64,000 nucleotides of DNA from Wocania ichthyoenteri Th78 (lineage in GTDB: Bacteria; Bacteroidota; Bacteroidia; Flavobacteriales; Flavobacteriaceae), in the NCBI RefSeq assembly GCF_000789235.1, contig NZ_KN525716.1, positions 2,524,100 to 2,588,099 of the forward strand, written 5' to 3'. Position numbers and translations under genes: made by a program. Positions 28,965-39,356 of this stretch are shown here, piece by piece. Below the pieces are notes generated by a model. It saw nothing but the letters and a program-made list of their open reading frames with translations, searched no databases and was not told the DNA's origin. The number at the start of each line of letters is the position of its first letter. Position 1 is the first letter of the stretch.

Positions 28965-29171
28965 AAGTCTTTATAATTCATTTTAAAAATACAAAAAAAG
29001 AGAACTAGTTTACAACCACTTTTATTTATTTAAATTGCCATTTAGATTATTCTTTGTTTCAATAAAATAAAAATTTAAGATAGTTTTAACATGAATCACA
29101 TAAGGGAAATTTATAAAAACTACGTCTTTTGTTTATAATATATTACTCATACGTATTCTAAATTCAAATTA

Positions 29172-31715
29172 ATGAAGAAAATTACTTTACTCTTTAGTCT
29201 TATCCTATTAAATGCATATTCATTATTTGGACAAGAGGTTAACAACGAAGTGCCAACACCTAATTACCGATTAGCATCAAAGTTTTCACCAACTAACATT
29301 GGCAAGCTTGTGCATTCTACTTCCGTTAGACCAAATTGGTTGAAAAATGGAAATCGTTTTTGGTATCAATATAAAACAACTGACGGCTCAAACTATTACA
29401 TTGTTGATGCCGATAAGCGCAGTAGAACAAAATTATTTGATAATGCAAAAATGGCTAAATGGTTATCGGAAATAACAAAAGATCCATACGATGCAAAACA
29501 CTTACCTCGATTTAATTTTAAGTTTGTTAAAAACGAAACTGCTATTAGGTTTAGGGTTACTTCAAAGGAGAAAGTTGAAGTTGTTGATGAAAAAAAAGAA
29601 GCTGTTAAAAAAGAAGATACTACCTCTACTAAACAAGATTCTATTTCTACAAAAAAAACCAAAAAGAAAGCTCCTAAAATGGAGAATAAGGTTTATCATT
29701 TTGAATATAAATTAGGCGGTAATGGTTTAGCCGTAATAGACAATAAAAAAGAAGAAGATAAAAAGTGGAAGAAATGGGCAAATATATCTCCTGATAGCAC
29801 CATTGTTTTATTCTCTAAAAATTTCAATTTGTATTGGATGGATAAAGAGAATTTTTTAAAAGCGGTAAAAGATGAAAAAGATACAACTATTGTAGAAAAT
29901 CAATGGACAAAAGATGGTGTAGAACATTTTGGATATGGAGGCGGAAGCAGAGGAGAAAACAATGAAACCAAAGAGAAAAATAAAGACGACCGTAAAAATA
30001 TTTATGGCATATGGTCTCATGATTCTAAAAAATTTGTGTTTCAAAAAACAGATTCTAGGCATATAAAAGATTTATGGGTAATTAACTCGGTTTCTAAAAA
30101 ACGTCCAACTTTAGAAACTTATAAATACCATATGCCTGGTGAAGAAGAATATTATAAAAGAGAGATTCTTGTTTTCGATATACCATCTAAAGAAGTACAA
30201 AAAGTTAAACTAGATACTACGGTACAGCAAGATATTTCTATTTATAGAGCCCCTAGAAAACAATCCAATAGGTCTGATGAATTTCAACCGTCGTTATTGC
30301 TTTCTAAAAAAGGAAAGATATATTTCAACACCAAAAGCAGAGATAAGAAAAGAATTAATATATCTGTTGCAGATATTGAAACAGGAGATGTAAAAACATT
30401 AATTAAAGAAGAGCTAAACACTTATGTTGAGGTTAGGCCTTTAGTATTGATAAATAACGAGCAAGAGCTATTGCATTGGTCAGAACGCGATGGTTGGGCA
30501 CATTTTTATCTTTACGATAATAACGGAAAATTAAAACGTCAAGTAACACATGGAGAGTATCATGTTAATGGGTATACTAATTTTGATGAAAAAGAACGCG
30601 TTTTATATTTTACTGCAAATGGTGTTACCAAAAATCAAGACCCATATTACGAGCATTTATTTAGAATAAACTTAAACGGGACGGGTTTAAAGAATATAAA
30701 TCCGGGTAACTATAATACAAGTACAAGTATGTCTGACTCTAATAAGTACTTTGTTAGTAACTATTCTAGAGTAAATACAGTCCCTAAGTCTGAATTGCGT
30801 AGTAGTACAGGAGCAGTTATTATGAATCTTGAGGAAGCAGATTTGTCGCAATTAATGGCTACTGGCTATAAGTTTCCTGAGCCATTTAAAATGAAAGCAG
30901 ATGATGGTATTACAGATATTTATGGCGTGATGTACAAACCTTTTGATTTTGATGAAACTAAATCTTATCCTTTATTAGAATACGTATATCCTGGACCTCA
31001 AACTGAAGCTGTGAATAAATCATTTTCGGTTAGAATGGATAGATTAGACCGTATGGCTCAAGTAGGTTTTATAGTGGTTACTCTAGGTAATAGAGGCGGA
31101 CATCCAAATAGATCAAAATGGTACCACAACTATGGTTATGGTAATCTTAGAGATTATGGATTAGCAGATAAAAAATATGTTGCTGAACAACTTGCAGACC
31201 AACATCCTTACATAGACCTTAATAAGGTTGGTATTTATGGGCACTCAGGAGGTGGATTTATGTCTACAGCAGCTATGTTAGTTTATCCAGATTTCTTTAA
31301 AGCTGCAGTGTCTTCTGCTGGAAATCACGATAACTCTATGTATAACAGTTGGTGGAGTGAAACTCATCATGGTATTCAAGAAGAAAAAGATGCCGATGGA
31401 AATAGCAAATACAAATATGCTATTGACAAAAACCAATCGCTTGCAAAAAACTTAAAAGGCAAATTAATGCTTATTACGGGAGATATAGATAACAATGTAC
31501 ATCCTGGAGGTACTATTAGAATGGCGAATGCATTAATTAAAGCAAATAAACGATTCGATTTTATGCTTATGCCTGGTCAACGTCATGGTTTTGGTAATAT
31601 GACAGAATATTCATTTTGGCTAAGAGCAGATCATTTTAGTAAACACTTTTTAGGTAAAGCAGCTACAAGTGTAGATATAACAGAAATGAATAGAGATCAC
31701 CCTAAGAAACATTAA
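29172..31715 (+). CDS. S9 family (prolyl oligopeptidase/DPP-IV-like) peptidase, exported
   Basis: 847 residues with a Sec signal (KKITLLFSLILLNAYSLFGQ). An N-terminal beta-propeller of the DPP-IV type contains an unusually Lys/Glu-rich insert (about residues 130-170). The C-terminal alpha/beta hydrolase domain has the nucleophile Ser692 in YGHSGGGFMS, an acidic residue in ITGDIDNNVH and the catalytic His in PGQRHGFGN. It is a single gene ended by a strong terminator. It likely trims proline-containing peptides in the periplasm. Confidence 0.9.
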   Translation: MKKITLLFSLILLNAYSLFGQEVNNEVPTPNYRLASKFSPTNIGKLVHSTSVRPNWLKNGNRFWYQYKTTDGSNYYIVDADKRSRTKLFDNAKMAKWLSEITKDPYDAKHLPRFNFKFVKNETAIRFRVTSKEKVEVVDEKKEAVKKEDTTSTKQDSISTKKTKKKAPKMENKVYHFEYKLGGNGLAVIDNKKEEDKKWKKWANISPDSTIVLFSKNFNLYWMDKENFLKAVKDEKDTTIVENQWTKDGVEHFGYGGGSRGENNETKEKNKDDRKNIYGIWSHDSKKFVFQKTDSRHIKDLWVINSVSKKRPTLETYKYHMPGEEEYYKREILVFDIPSKEVQKVKLDTTVQQDISIYRAPRKQSNRSDEFQPSLLLSKKGKIYFNTKSRDKKRINISVADIETGDVKTLIKEELNTYVEVRPLVLINNEQELLHWSERDGWAHFYLYDNNGKLKRQVTHGEYHVNGYTNFDEKERVLYFTANGVTKNQDPYYEHLFRINLNGTGLKNINPGNYNTSTSMSDSNKYFVSNYSRVNTVPKSELRSSTGAVIMNLEEADLSQLMATGYKFPEPFKMKADDGITDIYGVMYKPFDFDETKSYPLLEYVYPGPQTEAVNKSFSVRMDRLDRMAQVGFIVVTLGNRGGHPNRSKWYHNYGYGNLRDYGLADKKYVAEQLADQHPYIDLNKVGIYGHSGGGFMSTAAMLVYPDFFKAAVSSAGNHDNSMYNSWWSETHHGIQEEKDADGNSKYKYAIDKNQSLAKNLKGKLMLITGDIDNNVHPGGTIRMANALIKANKRFDFMLMPGQRHGFGNMTEYSFWLRADHFSKHFLGKAATSVDITEMNRDHPKKH

Positions 31716-31736
31716 TATCAACCTTACTTATAACAT

Positions 31737-31766
31737 AAAAAACCACGCTTATTACGTGGTTTTTTA
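31737..31766. terminator. terminator after the S9 peptidase gene
   Basis: ACCACG (31742-31747) pairs with CGTGGT (31755-31760), flanked by A and T runs. The A/T flanks allow use in both directions, so it may also end the convergent hppA transcript. Confidence 0.8.
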
Positions 31767-31786
31767 TGTTTTATTATAGTTGTGAA

Positions 31787-34177
31787 TTAACTATTATCTT
31801 CAGTTTTCAAAGCTTCAACATTAGCTTTCACTTCAGCTTCTGTACCTTCAAAAGTTACATAATTAGTAGACTTTTCTCCATTTTGGTTTATAAGGGTAGT
31901 TACCACTGCTTTAAAAACACCATCTTCAATTTCATTCATTTCTACTTTGATTTCTTTCGAAATATTTTGAGCTACTAATTCTGTAGCTTCTTTTTCTTCT
32001 GTATAAGCAGTAATACCATCTGTTGTTATTGCAATGCTTGGTGCAATAACTAATGCCACAACACTCATTAATTTTAATAAGATGTTTAATGAAGGGCCAG
32101 AAGTATCTTTAAACGGATCTCCAACAGTGTCTCCAACTACGGCAGCTTTATGTGTTTCTGTTCCTTTTCTACCATCTTCTTCAATAGTTTTCTTAGCATT
32201 ATCCCAAGCGCCACCAGCATTCGATTGGAAGATTGCCATTAGTACACCACAGGTAGTTACCCCTGCCAATAAGCCTCCTAACATTTCAGCACCTCCAACA
32301 CCAAACCATTGTCCTCCAAAACCAACTAATACAGGAACTACAATTGCTAATAATCCAGGTAATACCATTTCTCTAATCGAAGCTTTTGTAGATATATCAA
32401 TACATTTTCCATAATCTGCAACACCGTCAGCTTCATCAAATATTTTTCTTTGAGCATCAGAAGCTTTAGACATGTCAGAATCAACAGCTCTCATAACTTC
32501 TAGTGCCGCTTTTAATTGAGGTATATCTCTAAATTGACGTCTAACTTCTTCAATCATTGCCATAGCTGCACGACCTACAGCATTCATTGATAAAGCAGAA
32601 AACACAAATGGTAACATACCACCTATTAATAATCCTGCCATAATATCTGGTCTAGAAACATCAATAGATGTTACATTTGCAGTTTTCATAAAGGCAGCAA
32701 ATAATGCTAAGGCTGTTAATGCGGCAGAAGCAATAGCAAATCCTTTACCAATAGCTGCCGTAGTGTTTCCAACAGCATCTAACTTATCGGTACGTTCACG
32801 AACTTCACTAGGTAATTCTGCCATTTCAGCAATACCACCTGCATTATCACAAATTGGTCCGTAAGCATCAACAGCTAATTGAATACCAGTATTCGCCAAC
32901 ATCCCAACTGCTGCAATAGCAATACCATATAAACCAGCAAAATGATGAGACACCATAATGGCGGCTGCAATTAATAAAATTGGAATTGCTGTACTCATCA
33001 TCCCAACACCTAAACCAGCTATAATATTTGTTGCAGCTCCAGTTTCTGATTGCTTTACAATAGACATTACAGGTTTTTTTCCAGTGGCTGTATAATATTC
33101 TGTAATTTTACCAACTGCTAAACCTGCAACTAAACCAGCTATGGTTGCCCAAAATACACCCATAGAGGTATATGTTGTTCCTGCATCAACCCAAGATTCT
33201 GGTAGCATTTGATTAATTATAAAATAAGAGGCTACCAGCATTAAGCCTGCCGATCCGAATTCTCCGATATTTAAAGCAGTTTGAGGATTTCCTCCGTCTT
33301 TTACTCTTACGAAAAAAGTTCCTAAAATAGACATAATAATTCCTACTGCAGCAAGTACCAAAGGTAAGTAGACAGCTCCTAAGCCATCAAAAGCACCTTG
33401 AAATTCTGGTAATGTTGCATAAATAGCTCCTAAAACCATAGTACCAATAATTGATCCTACGTAAGATTCAAATAAATCGGCACCCATACCAGCTACATCT
33501 CCAACATTATCACCTACATTATCTGCAATTGTTGCAGGGTTTAAAGGATGATCTTCTGGAATACCAGCTTCTACTTTACCAACAAGATCAGCTCCAACAT
33601 CGGCTGCTTTTGTATAAATTCCTCCACCAACACGTGCAAATAAGGCAATAGATGAAGCTCCTAATGAAAATCCAGAAAGTACGTTAAGAATTTCTCCTAT
33701 TTCCCAACCTTGTCCGCTATATATCAAGAATAAACCACTAAGCCCTAAAACACCTAGTCCTACTACACCTAACCCCATAACAGCTCCACCAGCAAATGCT
33801 ACTTCTAATGCTCTTCCTAATGATTGACGTGCTGCTTGTGTTGTTCTAACATTAGCTTTCGTTGCCACCTTCATTCCAATAAATCCTGCTAAGGCAGAAC
33901 AGATTGCGCCAACAATAAATGATACTGCTACCATTCCGTTAGAGCCTTCTTCGGCGTTACCTTTAAAATATAAGAGAATTGCGACTGCAACAACAAAAAT
34001 TGCTAAAACTTTATATTCAGCTTTTAAGAATGCCATAGCTCCTTCTGCAATGTTTTTTGCAATTCGTGCCATTTTTGCATCTCCTACTTCTTGTTTTGAA
34101 ACCCAGCCACTTTTAATTAAAACAAATATTAGTGCCAAAACACCAAAAACAGGTAAATAATTTACTATTAATTCCAT
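31787..34177 (-). CDS. hppA: membrane-bound ion-pumping pyrophosphatase
   Basis: 796 residues with about 16 hydrophobic helices. It uses PPi hydrolysis to move H+ or Na+ across the inner membrane. The substrate-binding motif is [20 protein letters not shown], with further acidic sites [15 protein letters not shown] and [14 protein letters not shown]. The segment [12 protein letters not shown] has Ala and Gly where K+-independent enzymes have Lys and Thr, so a K+-dependent enzyme is indicated. H+ versus Na+ cannot be decided here. The soluble pyrophosphatase gene lies just upstream but is separated by a terminator. Confidence 0.95.
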   Translation of the reverse strand: MELIVNYLPVFGVLALIFVLIKSGWVSKQEVGDAKMARIAKNIAEGAMAFLKAEYKVLAIFVVAVAILLYFKGNAEEGSNGMVAVSFIVGAICSALAGFIGMKVATKANVRTTQAARQSLGRALEVAFAGGAVMGLGVVGLGVLGLSGLFLIYSGQGWEIGEILNVLSGFSLGASSIALFARVGGGIYTKAADVGADLVGKVEAGIPEDHPLNPATIADNVGDNVGDVAGMGADLFESYVGSIIGTMVLGAIYATLPEFQGAFDGLGAVYLPLVLAAVGIIMSILGTFFVRVKDGGNPQTALNIGEFGSAGLMLVASYFIINQMLPESWVDAGTTYTSMGVFWATIAGLVAGLAVGKITEYYTATGKKPVMSIVKQSETGAATNIIAGLGVGMMSTAIPILLIAAAIMVSHHFAGLYGIAIAAVGMLANTGIQLAVDAYGPICDNAGGIAEMAELPSEVRERTDKLDAVGNTTAAIGKGFAIASAALTALALFAAFMKTANVTSIDVSRPDIMAGLLIGGMLPFVFSALSMNAVGRAAMAMIEEVRRQFRDIPQLKAALEVMRAVDSDMSKASDAQRKIFDEADGVADYGKCIDISTKASIREMVLPGLLAIVVPVLVGFGGQWFGVGGAEMLGGLLAGVTTCGVLMAIFQSNAGGAWDNAKKTIEEDGRKGTETHKAAVVGDTVGDPFKDTSGPSLNILLKLMSVVALVIAPSIAITTDGITAYTEEKEATELVAQNISKEIKVEMNEIEDGVFKAVVTTLINQNGEKSTNYVTFEGTEAEVKANVEALKTEDNS

Positions 34178-34243
34178 ATTCAGTTAGTTAGTATTAGTTA
34201 ATAATTTTTTTAAACGATGCCTAAAATAGGAAAATATAAGTGA

Positions 34244-34274
34244 TAAAAAAAACCACCTTAAATTTAAGATGGTT
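34244..34274 (-). terminator. terminator after the soluble pyrophosphatase gene
   Basis: On the minus strand AACCATCTTAAA and TTTAAGGTGGTT form a 12-bp stem with one T-G pair, followed by eight T residues. It separates ppa from hppA, so the two are probably transcribed independently. Confidence 0.85.
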
Positions 34275-34305
34275 CATTTTTAAACTAAAATGTTTTTAAT
34301 TGTTA

Positions 34306-34833
34306 CTATATAGTGAAAGTTCTTTTTTTCTTGTGCTCACTTTCATCATAGCGTTGTACGCATTTGTTATAAATTTCAATAGCTTCTTGAGCATTTCCCC
34401 ATCCGCCAACATCTACTTTCTTTTCTTCTAAATCTTTATAAACTTGAAAAAAGTGTTCAATTTCTTTTATTCTATGAGGATTTAAATCACTAATGTCTTT
34501 GTTTTTACTCCAAATAGGATCGGATACGGGTACGCAAATAATTTTTTCGTCAGGTCCTTTTTCATCTGCCATATGGAAAACACCTATAGGTCGTACTTCC
34601 ATTACTACCATTGGGTATGTAGGTTCTGCTCCTAATACTAAAACATCTAATGGGTCATGATCTAGAGCTAATGTTTCAGGTATAAAACCATAATCCCCAG
34701 GGTACATCATTGATGAAAACAACATCCTATCAAAACGGATTTTATGTAATGTAAAATCGTACTCGTATTTATTTCGGCTTCCTTTTGGGATTTCAATTAA
34801 TACATCAAAAGTTATTGTTTCTTTCTTACTCAT
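34306..34833 (-). CDS. ppa: soluble inorganic pyrophosphatase (family I)
   Basis: The open frame extends upstream, but ATG at 34831-34833 gives MSKKETITFDVLIEIPKGSRNKYEYD, the normal N-terminus, and about 175 residues. The family signature DHDPLDVLVL carries the metal-binding aspartates, and DEKIICVPVSDP and EEKKVDVGGWGNAQEA complete the active site. It hydrolyses cytoplasmic PPi to phosphate. Confidence 0.94.
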   Translation of the reverse strand: MSKKETITFDVLIEIPKGSRNKYEYDFTLHKIRFDRMLFSSMMYPGDYGFIPETLALDHDPLDVLVLGAEPTYPMVVMEVRPIGVFHMADEKGPDEKIICVPVSDPIWSKNKDISDLNPHRIKEIEHFFQVYKDLEEKKVDVGGWGNAQEAIEIYNKCVQRYDESEHKKKRTFTI

Positions 34834-35014
34834 GTTTATTCTTTTTTGGGCTGCAAATGTACTGAACACTTTAACATTTAACAACAAAAATCAATTTGTT
34901 TTAAATCTTTTTAAGAAAGTAAAAGCTTAAGTTTATTCTTATAAAGAATTTAACAAAAAACGGTATCAATATTTATTATCTTGTACGCGACTAACTCAAA
35001 TACATATAATTACT

Positions 35015-37243
35015 ATGCGTTCTTTTCTGTTTCCATTTTTAACCATTTTTTCATTTTTAATAACTAGTGCTCAAACCCAGCCTTGGGAAGGTAAATTTGA
35101 GCCAATAGATAATATGATAACACCTCCAAATGCTTATCGTGCTGCAAGTGGAGCTCCTGGAAAAGCGTATTGGCAACAACGTGCAGATTATAAAATTAAA
35201 GCTGTTTTAGATGAGGTAAACAATACAATTTCTGGTGAAGAGACCATTACTTATTACAATAATTCTCCAGATGATTTAAGTTATTTATGGATTCAGTTGG
35301 AACAAAATGTAAATAAAAAAGGGAATGAAGATTTTGGAAGCATAAACAATAGTATAAAAGAAGGTATGAATACCAGACAAATGCAATTTCTTACTAGAGT
35401 CATCGATTTTCCTGCTGGATATTCTATAAAATATATAAAAGACATTAACGGTAATTCTATAAAATCGTTGGTTAATAACACGATGATGAAGGTGATACTC
35501 AACGAACCATTAAAATCTGGTACTTCTATGCGTTTTTCTATAGCTTGGTCGTATCCAATTACCGATCGTAGCATGTATTTATTGTCTAGAGAAGGTTACG
35601 AATATTTTCCAGAAGATGATAATACGGTTTATTTAATTGCACACTGGTTTCCTAGAATGGCTGTTTATAATGATACAGAAGGCTGGCAAAATCAACAATT
35701 TCAAAAATTGGGTGAATTTGCTTTAGAATTTGGTAATTACGAGGTTGAGATTTCTGTGCCTGAAGACCATATTGTTGCTTCAACAGGAAGTTTGCAAAAT
35801 AGTGAAGCTGTTTTAACAAAAACACAGCAAAAAAGGATGGAAAAAGCTCGTGCGTCATTTGATAAACCTATAATGATTATTACAAAAGAAGAAGCTGAAG
35901 TTAACGAAAAAACAAAATCAAAAAAATTAAAAACTTGGAAATTTAATGCTACAAATGTTCGTGATTTTGCATTTGCATCGTCCAGAAAATTTATGTGGGA
36001 TGCACAAGCTGTGAAGCTGCCAACTAATACGGTTATGGCGATGTCTTTTTATCCAAAAGAAGGCTTACCTGTATGGCAAGAAGAATCTACAAAAGCGATT
36101 ATGCATGCGTTAGAAGTTTATTCTGAAGCAACGTTTGATTATCCATATCCTGTATGTATTTCGGTAAACACCTCGAACATTGGTATGGAATTCCCCATGA
36201 TTAGTTTTAATGGTGGGCGTGCTATAAATGGTAAAATAAGTAATCGTGCTAAGCAGGGTATGATAGGCACCATTATTCATGAAGTTGGACACAATTGGTT
36301 TCCTATGATTGTGAGTTCAGACGAACGTAAATGGATGTGGATGGACGAAGGTTTAAATACGTTTTTGCATCAGCGTACCGTTGCAGAACGCTACCCAAAT
36401 TTTAACAGCACAACACCAAAAAGCATTGTGCCTTTTATGAGTGGTGATAAAAATATTTTACGCCCCATAATGACAACATCAGATAATGAATTATTCAATC
36501 AGTTTGGAGCCAATTTTTACATTAAACCAACCGTTGGGTTACAAATGTTGCGCAACTCAATTATTGGTAAAGAATTGTTCGATCAAGCTTTTAAAGAATA
36601 TGCAAACCGTTGGAAATACAAACACCCGAACCCTGCAGATTTATTTAGAACACTAGAAGATGCAACCGCAACCGATTTAGATTGGTTTTACAGAGGTTGG
36701 TTTTTTACAACCGATCATGTGGATATGGAATTAACCAATGTAAAATGGTTTAAGGTTTTTGAAGAAGACATTAATATTGAAGATAAAAATAAAAAATCGC
36801 AATTTAAAATTGAAGGCGAAAACACAGAGGTTAAGGCTAAAGATTTTTCTAGTGGTCCAGAAGTAATAAATATGACAGCAACGCCAGATGCTGCTTACGG
36901 TCAGTTTTTATCTAGAATTGATGAAACCGAAGTTAGAAAACAAATATCTGGTAAAAATATTTATGAAGTCACCATTAAAAATAAAGGCGGATTAATAATG
37001 CCAGTTACTATTGAATGGCTTTATAAAGATGGGACTAAAGAAATAGACCAATTATCGGCTCAAATATGGCGCAGAAACGAATACGAGGTTAAACAAACCT
37101 TTATAAAAGAAAAGGAGGTTGTTAAAGTAAATCTTGATCCTAATTTTGAATTTGCCGATGTAGATATAACAAACAATAGTTTTCCAAAAGTAGAAGAAGC
37201 ATCAGAGTTTGATACCTTTAAGAATAAGAATACAAGTAATTAA
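35015..37243 (+). CDS. M1 family zinc metallopeptidase, exported
   Basis: 742 residues with a Sec signal (SFLFPFLTIFSFLITSAQ). The zinc motif is H422-E-x-x-H426 in IIHEVGHNWF, with the third ligand Glu445 in MWMDEGLNTF, the M1 spacing. The exopeptidase motif usually written GAMEN reads GMEFP here. N-terminal beta domain and C-terminal Ig-like and Lys-rich parts complete the protein. It probably acts on periplasmic peptides; loss of the GAMEN Asn makes aminopeptidase specificity uncertain. Confidence 0.88.
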   Translation: MRSFLFPFLTIFSFLITSAQTQPWEGKFEPIDNMITPPNAYRAASGAPGKAYWQQRADYKIKAVLDEVNNTISGEETITYYNNSPDDLSYLWIQLEQNVNKKGNEDFGSINNSIKEGMNTRQMQFLTRVIDFPAGYSIKYIKDINGNSIKSLVNNTMMKVILNEPLKSGTSMRFSIAWSYPITDRSMYLLSREGYEYFPEDDNTVYLIAHWFPRMAVYNDTEGWQNQQFQKLGEFALEFGNYEVEISVPEDHIVASTGSLQNSEAVLTKTQQKRMEKARASFDKPIMIITKEEAEVNEKTKSKKLKTWKFNATNVRDFAFASSRKFMWDAQAVKLPTNTVMAMSFYPKEGLPVWQEESTKAIMHALEVYSEATFDYPYPVCISVNTSNIGMEFPMISFNGGRAINGKISNRAKQGMIGTIIHEVGHNWFPMIVSSDERKWMWMDEGLNTFLHQRTVAERYPNFNSTTPKSIVPFMSGDKNILRPIMTTSDNELFNQFGANFYIKPTVGLQMLRNSIIGKELFDQAFKEYANRWKYKHPNPADLFRTLEDATATDLDWFYRGWFFTTDHVDMELTNVKWFKVFEEDINIEDKNKKSQFKIEGENTEVKAKDFSSGPEVINMTATPDAAYGQFLSRIDETEVRKQISGKNIYEVTIKNKGGLIMPVTIEWLYKDGTKEIDQLSAQIWRRNEYEVKQTFIKEKEVVKVNLDPNFEFADVDITNNSFPKVEEASEFDTFKNKNTSN

Positions 37244-37271
37244 TTTTTATGCAGAAACAAGTTTGTAACCA

Positions 37272-37889
37272 ATGAGTTGTAGCAAATACATATTAACCTT
37301 TTTTACATGCGCTTGTCTTTTTTTGCAAGTAGAAAGTCAGTCGAAACAAACCGAGTTTAATATTTTGTTTATTGGTAATAGTTTAACTTATACTAACAAT
37401 TTACCATTATTGGTAAAACAGCAAGCAAAACAACATGGCGTTACAGTAAACACAAAAATGGTAGCCAAACCTAATTATGCTATTTCAGATCATTGGGAAG
37501 AAGGCGATGTACAAAAACTAATAGCAAGCAAAGTATACCATTTTGTTGTTATTCAGCAAGGACCATCATCGCAACAAGACGGCAAACAACTACTAGTAGA
37601 GTATGGTAAAAAGTATAGTGTTTTGTGTAAAAAGAGCAATGCAAAACTGGTCTACTTTATGGTATGGCCACCATTAAATCATCCTGAAAGATTTGAAGGC
37701 GTAATAAATAACCACCAATACGCAGCAAAAATTAATAACGCTATGTTATGTCCTGTTGGAGAAGTTTGGAAAAAACATTTTAGAGCAACAAATAATTATG
37801 ATTATTATGAAGCTGATGGTTTTCATCCTTCTAAAAAAGGAAGTGAAGCTGCTGCTAAAGTTATTACAGAGTATTTGTTTCCGAAATAA
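37272..37889 (+). CDS. SGNH/GDSL-like hydrolase, exported
   Basis: 205 residues with a short signal (YILTFFTCACLFLQVESQ). Block I is ILFIGNSLTYTNNLP with the candidate nucleophile Ser, and block V is DGFHPSKKGSEAAA with Asp and His. The family hydrolyses esters or deacetylates sugars. It begins 28 bases after the M1 peptidase gene on the same strand and may be cotranscribed. The substrate is unknown. Confidence 0.8.
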   Translation: MSCSKYILTFFTCACLFLQVESQSKQTEFNILFIGNSLTYTNNLPLLVKQQAKQHGVTVNTKMVAKPNYAISDHWEEGDVQKLIASKVYHFVVIQQGPSSQQDGKQLLVEYGKKYSVLCKKSNAKLVYFMVWPPLNHPERFEGVINNHQYAAKINNAMLCPVGEVWKKHFRATNNYDYYEADGFHPSKKGSEAAAKVITEYLFPK

Positions 37890-37976
37890 AAACTGTACCT
37901 TGATTTTATTATAAAAAATTAGCTAAATCCGTTTAGCATTAGATATAAAACATTAAAACGATTTCATATCAAGTCG

Positions 37977-37985
37977 TTGGCAACA
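37977..37985. repeat. left arm of an inverted repeat flanking two genes
   Basis: TTGGCAACA here is the exact reverse complement of TGTTGCCAA at 39265-39273. The two arms enclose the Crp-like regulator and oxidoreductase genes. Confidence 0.5.
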
Positions 37986-37991
37986 ATTTGA

Positions 37992-38573
37992 ATGAAAGAG
38001 CAATTAATCAAATTAATTTCAAAATACATTAAATTAAGTTCTGAAGAAGAAAATTTAATTCAGACTTTTTGGACAGTAATAACTCTTAAAAAAGGAGATT
38101 ATCTTTTAAGAAACGGGGAAACTTGCCGAACTGATAATTTTGTTGTTAAAGGAACATTGAAAGCTTTTTACATAAATCCTGAAACAGGAAAGGAAGAAAT
38201 CCTATATTTTGCAATTGAAAATTGGTGGGCAACAGATATTGAAAGTTTTCAGAAACAAAATTCTTCGATTTATAACATTCAAGCCATTGAAAAAACTAAA
38301 TTACTACAAATCCGCTACGACTCTTTTCAAGAAATGTTAAAGCAAGTTCCAAAACTTGAACGTTTTTTTAGAATCATCCTTGAAAATTATCTTGGGAGTT
38401 TACAAAGGAGAATAATCTTAAACAACATTCTTGATGCAGAACAACGATATTCAGATTTCTTAGAAAATTACCCAAAAATTGCCGAAAAAATACCAAACTA
38501 TCTAATTGCATCTTATTTGGGAATTACTCCCGAATTTTTGAGTAGAATGCGTAAAAAAATAAAAGCATCTTAA
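37992..38573 (+). CDS. Crp/Fnr-type transcriptional regulator
   Basis: 193 residues. The N-terminal cyclic-nucleotide-binding-like beta roll (LKKGDYLLRNGETCRTDNFVVKGTLKAFYI) is followed by a C-helix and a short C-terminal HTH (PNYLIASYLGITPEFLSRMRKKIK). The usual cAMP-binding Arg-Ser motif is not evident, so the ligand is unknown. It lies 63 bases before the oxidoreductase gene and probably controls it. Confidence 0.85.
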   Translation: MKEQLIKLISKYIKLSSEEENLIQTFWTVITLKKGDYLLRNGETCRTDNFVVKGTLKAFYINPETGKEEILYFAIENWWATDIESFQKQNSSIYNIQAIEKTKLLQIRYDSFQEMLKQVPKLERFFRIILENYLGSLQRRIILNNILDAEQRYSDFLENYPKIAEKIPNYLIASYLGITPEFLSRMRKKIKAS

Positions 38574-38636
38574 ACTACATCAATTTTTTTCACTTTCTCA
38601 ATTCAGAACTTTGCTTCATAATCAAAATTTAAAAAT

Positions 38637-39260
38637 ATGAACAAAGTATTAATTATCAATGCAAGCGTAAGAAAGGAAAAATCGCATAGTAGAAAACTAA
38701 CGCAACTTTTTGAGGATAATTGGAGAAGGAAAAATCCTAATGACAATTTCACCTACCGAGAAGTTGGATTAGAAAAAATCCCATCCATAAACGAAAAATG
38801 GATTGCAAGTGCATTTATCAAACCAAGAGAAAGAACAAAAGAGAACCAGTCGGGTGTTGAATTTAGTAATGAACTGGTTAAAGAGTTTAAGGAGCATAAT
38901 ATTTATGTTTTTGGGACACCAATGTACAACTGGTCAATTCCGAGTGGATTAAAATCTTACATCGACCAACTTATGAGAATTAACGAAACTTGGAAATTTC
39001 GTTCAGGCGAACCAGACGGAGATTATGTTGGAATTCTTGAAAATAAAAAAATGTTCATTCTGTCAAGTCGTGGCGACACAGGTTATGGAGAAAACGAGAA
39101 AAACGAACATATGAATTTTCAAACTACCTACTTGAAATTCGTTTTCGGGATTATGGGAATAAAAGATATTTCAATAATCTCATTGGATAATGAAGAGTTT
39201 GGTGGAGAAATATTTGAAAACTCTAAAAAGGTAATCTACCAAGAGATTGAACAGATTTAA
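38637..39260 (+). CDS. flavodoxin-fold NAD(P)H oxidoreductase (azoreductase/quinone reductase-like)
   Basis: 207 residues. Signatures are the N-terminal FMN phosphate-binding segment INASVRKEKSHSRKLTQLF and the FMN ring-binding loop FGTPMYNWSIPSGLKSYIDQLMR, both typical of AzoR/AcpD-type FMN-dependent NAD(P)H dehydrogenases. It likely reduces quinones or azo compounds, perhaps as a stress defence under the preceding regulator. The pair sits inside a short inverted repeat. Confidence 0.8.
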   Translation: MNKVLIINASVRKEKSHSRKLTQLFEDNWRRKNPNDNFTYREVGLEKIPSINEKWIASAFIKPRERTKENQSGVEFSNELVKEFKEHNIYVFGTPMYNWSIPSGLKSYIDQLMRINETWKFRSGEPDGDYVGILENKKMFILSSRGDTGYGENEKNEHMNFQTTYLKFVFGIMGIKDISIISLDNEEFGGEIFENSKKVIYQEIEQI

Positions 39261-39264
39261 ATAC

Positions 39265-39273
39265 TGTTGCCAA
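39265..39273. repeat. right arm of the inverted repeat flanking two genes
   Basis: TGTTGCCAA, exact reverse complement of the arm at 37977-37985. Confidence 0.5.
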
Positions 39274-39287
39274 AAAATAACCAAAAT

Positions 39288-39316
39288 AAAAAAGCGCATT
39301 ATAAAAATGCGCTTTT
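39288..39316. terminator. bidirectional terminator between the oxidoreductase and leuB genes
   Basis: AAAAGCGCAT (39290-39299) pairs with ATGCGCTTTT (39307-39316), flanked by A and T runs between convergent genes. Confidence 0.85.
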
Positions 39317-39356
39317 AAAATCCCAAAAATTTTATAAATGTGACTAACTCAAATAA

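Noticed and set aside
32034-32414. 126-codon plus-strand frame inside hppA
   Set aside because: Shadow of the pump gene; its Pro/Ser/Thr-rich product is what the Ala/Gly-rich opposite strand gives.
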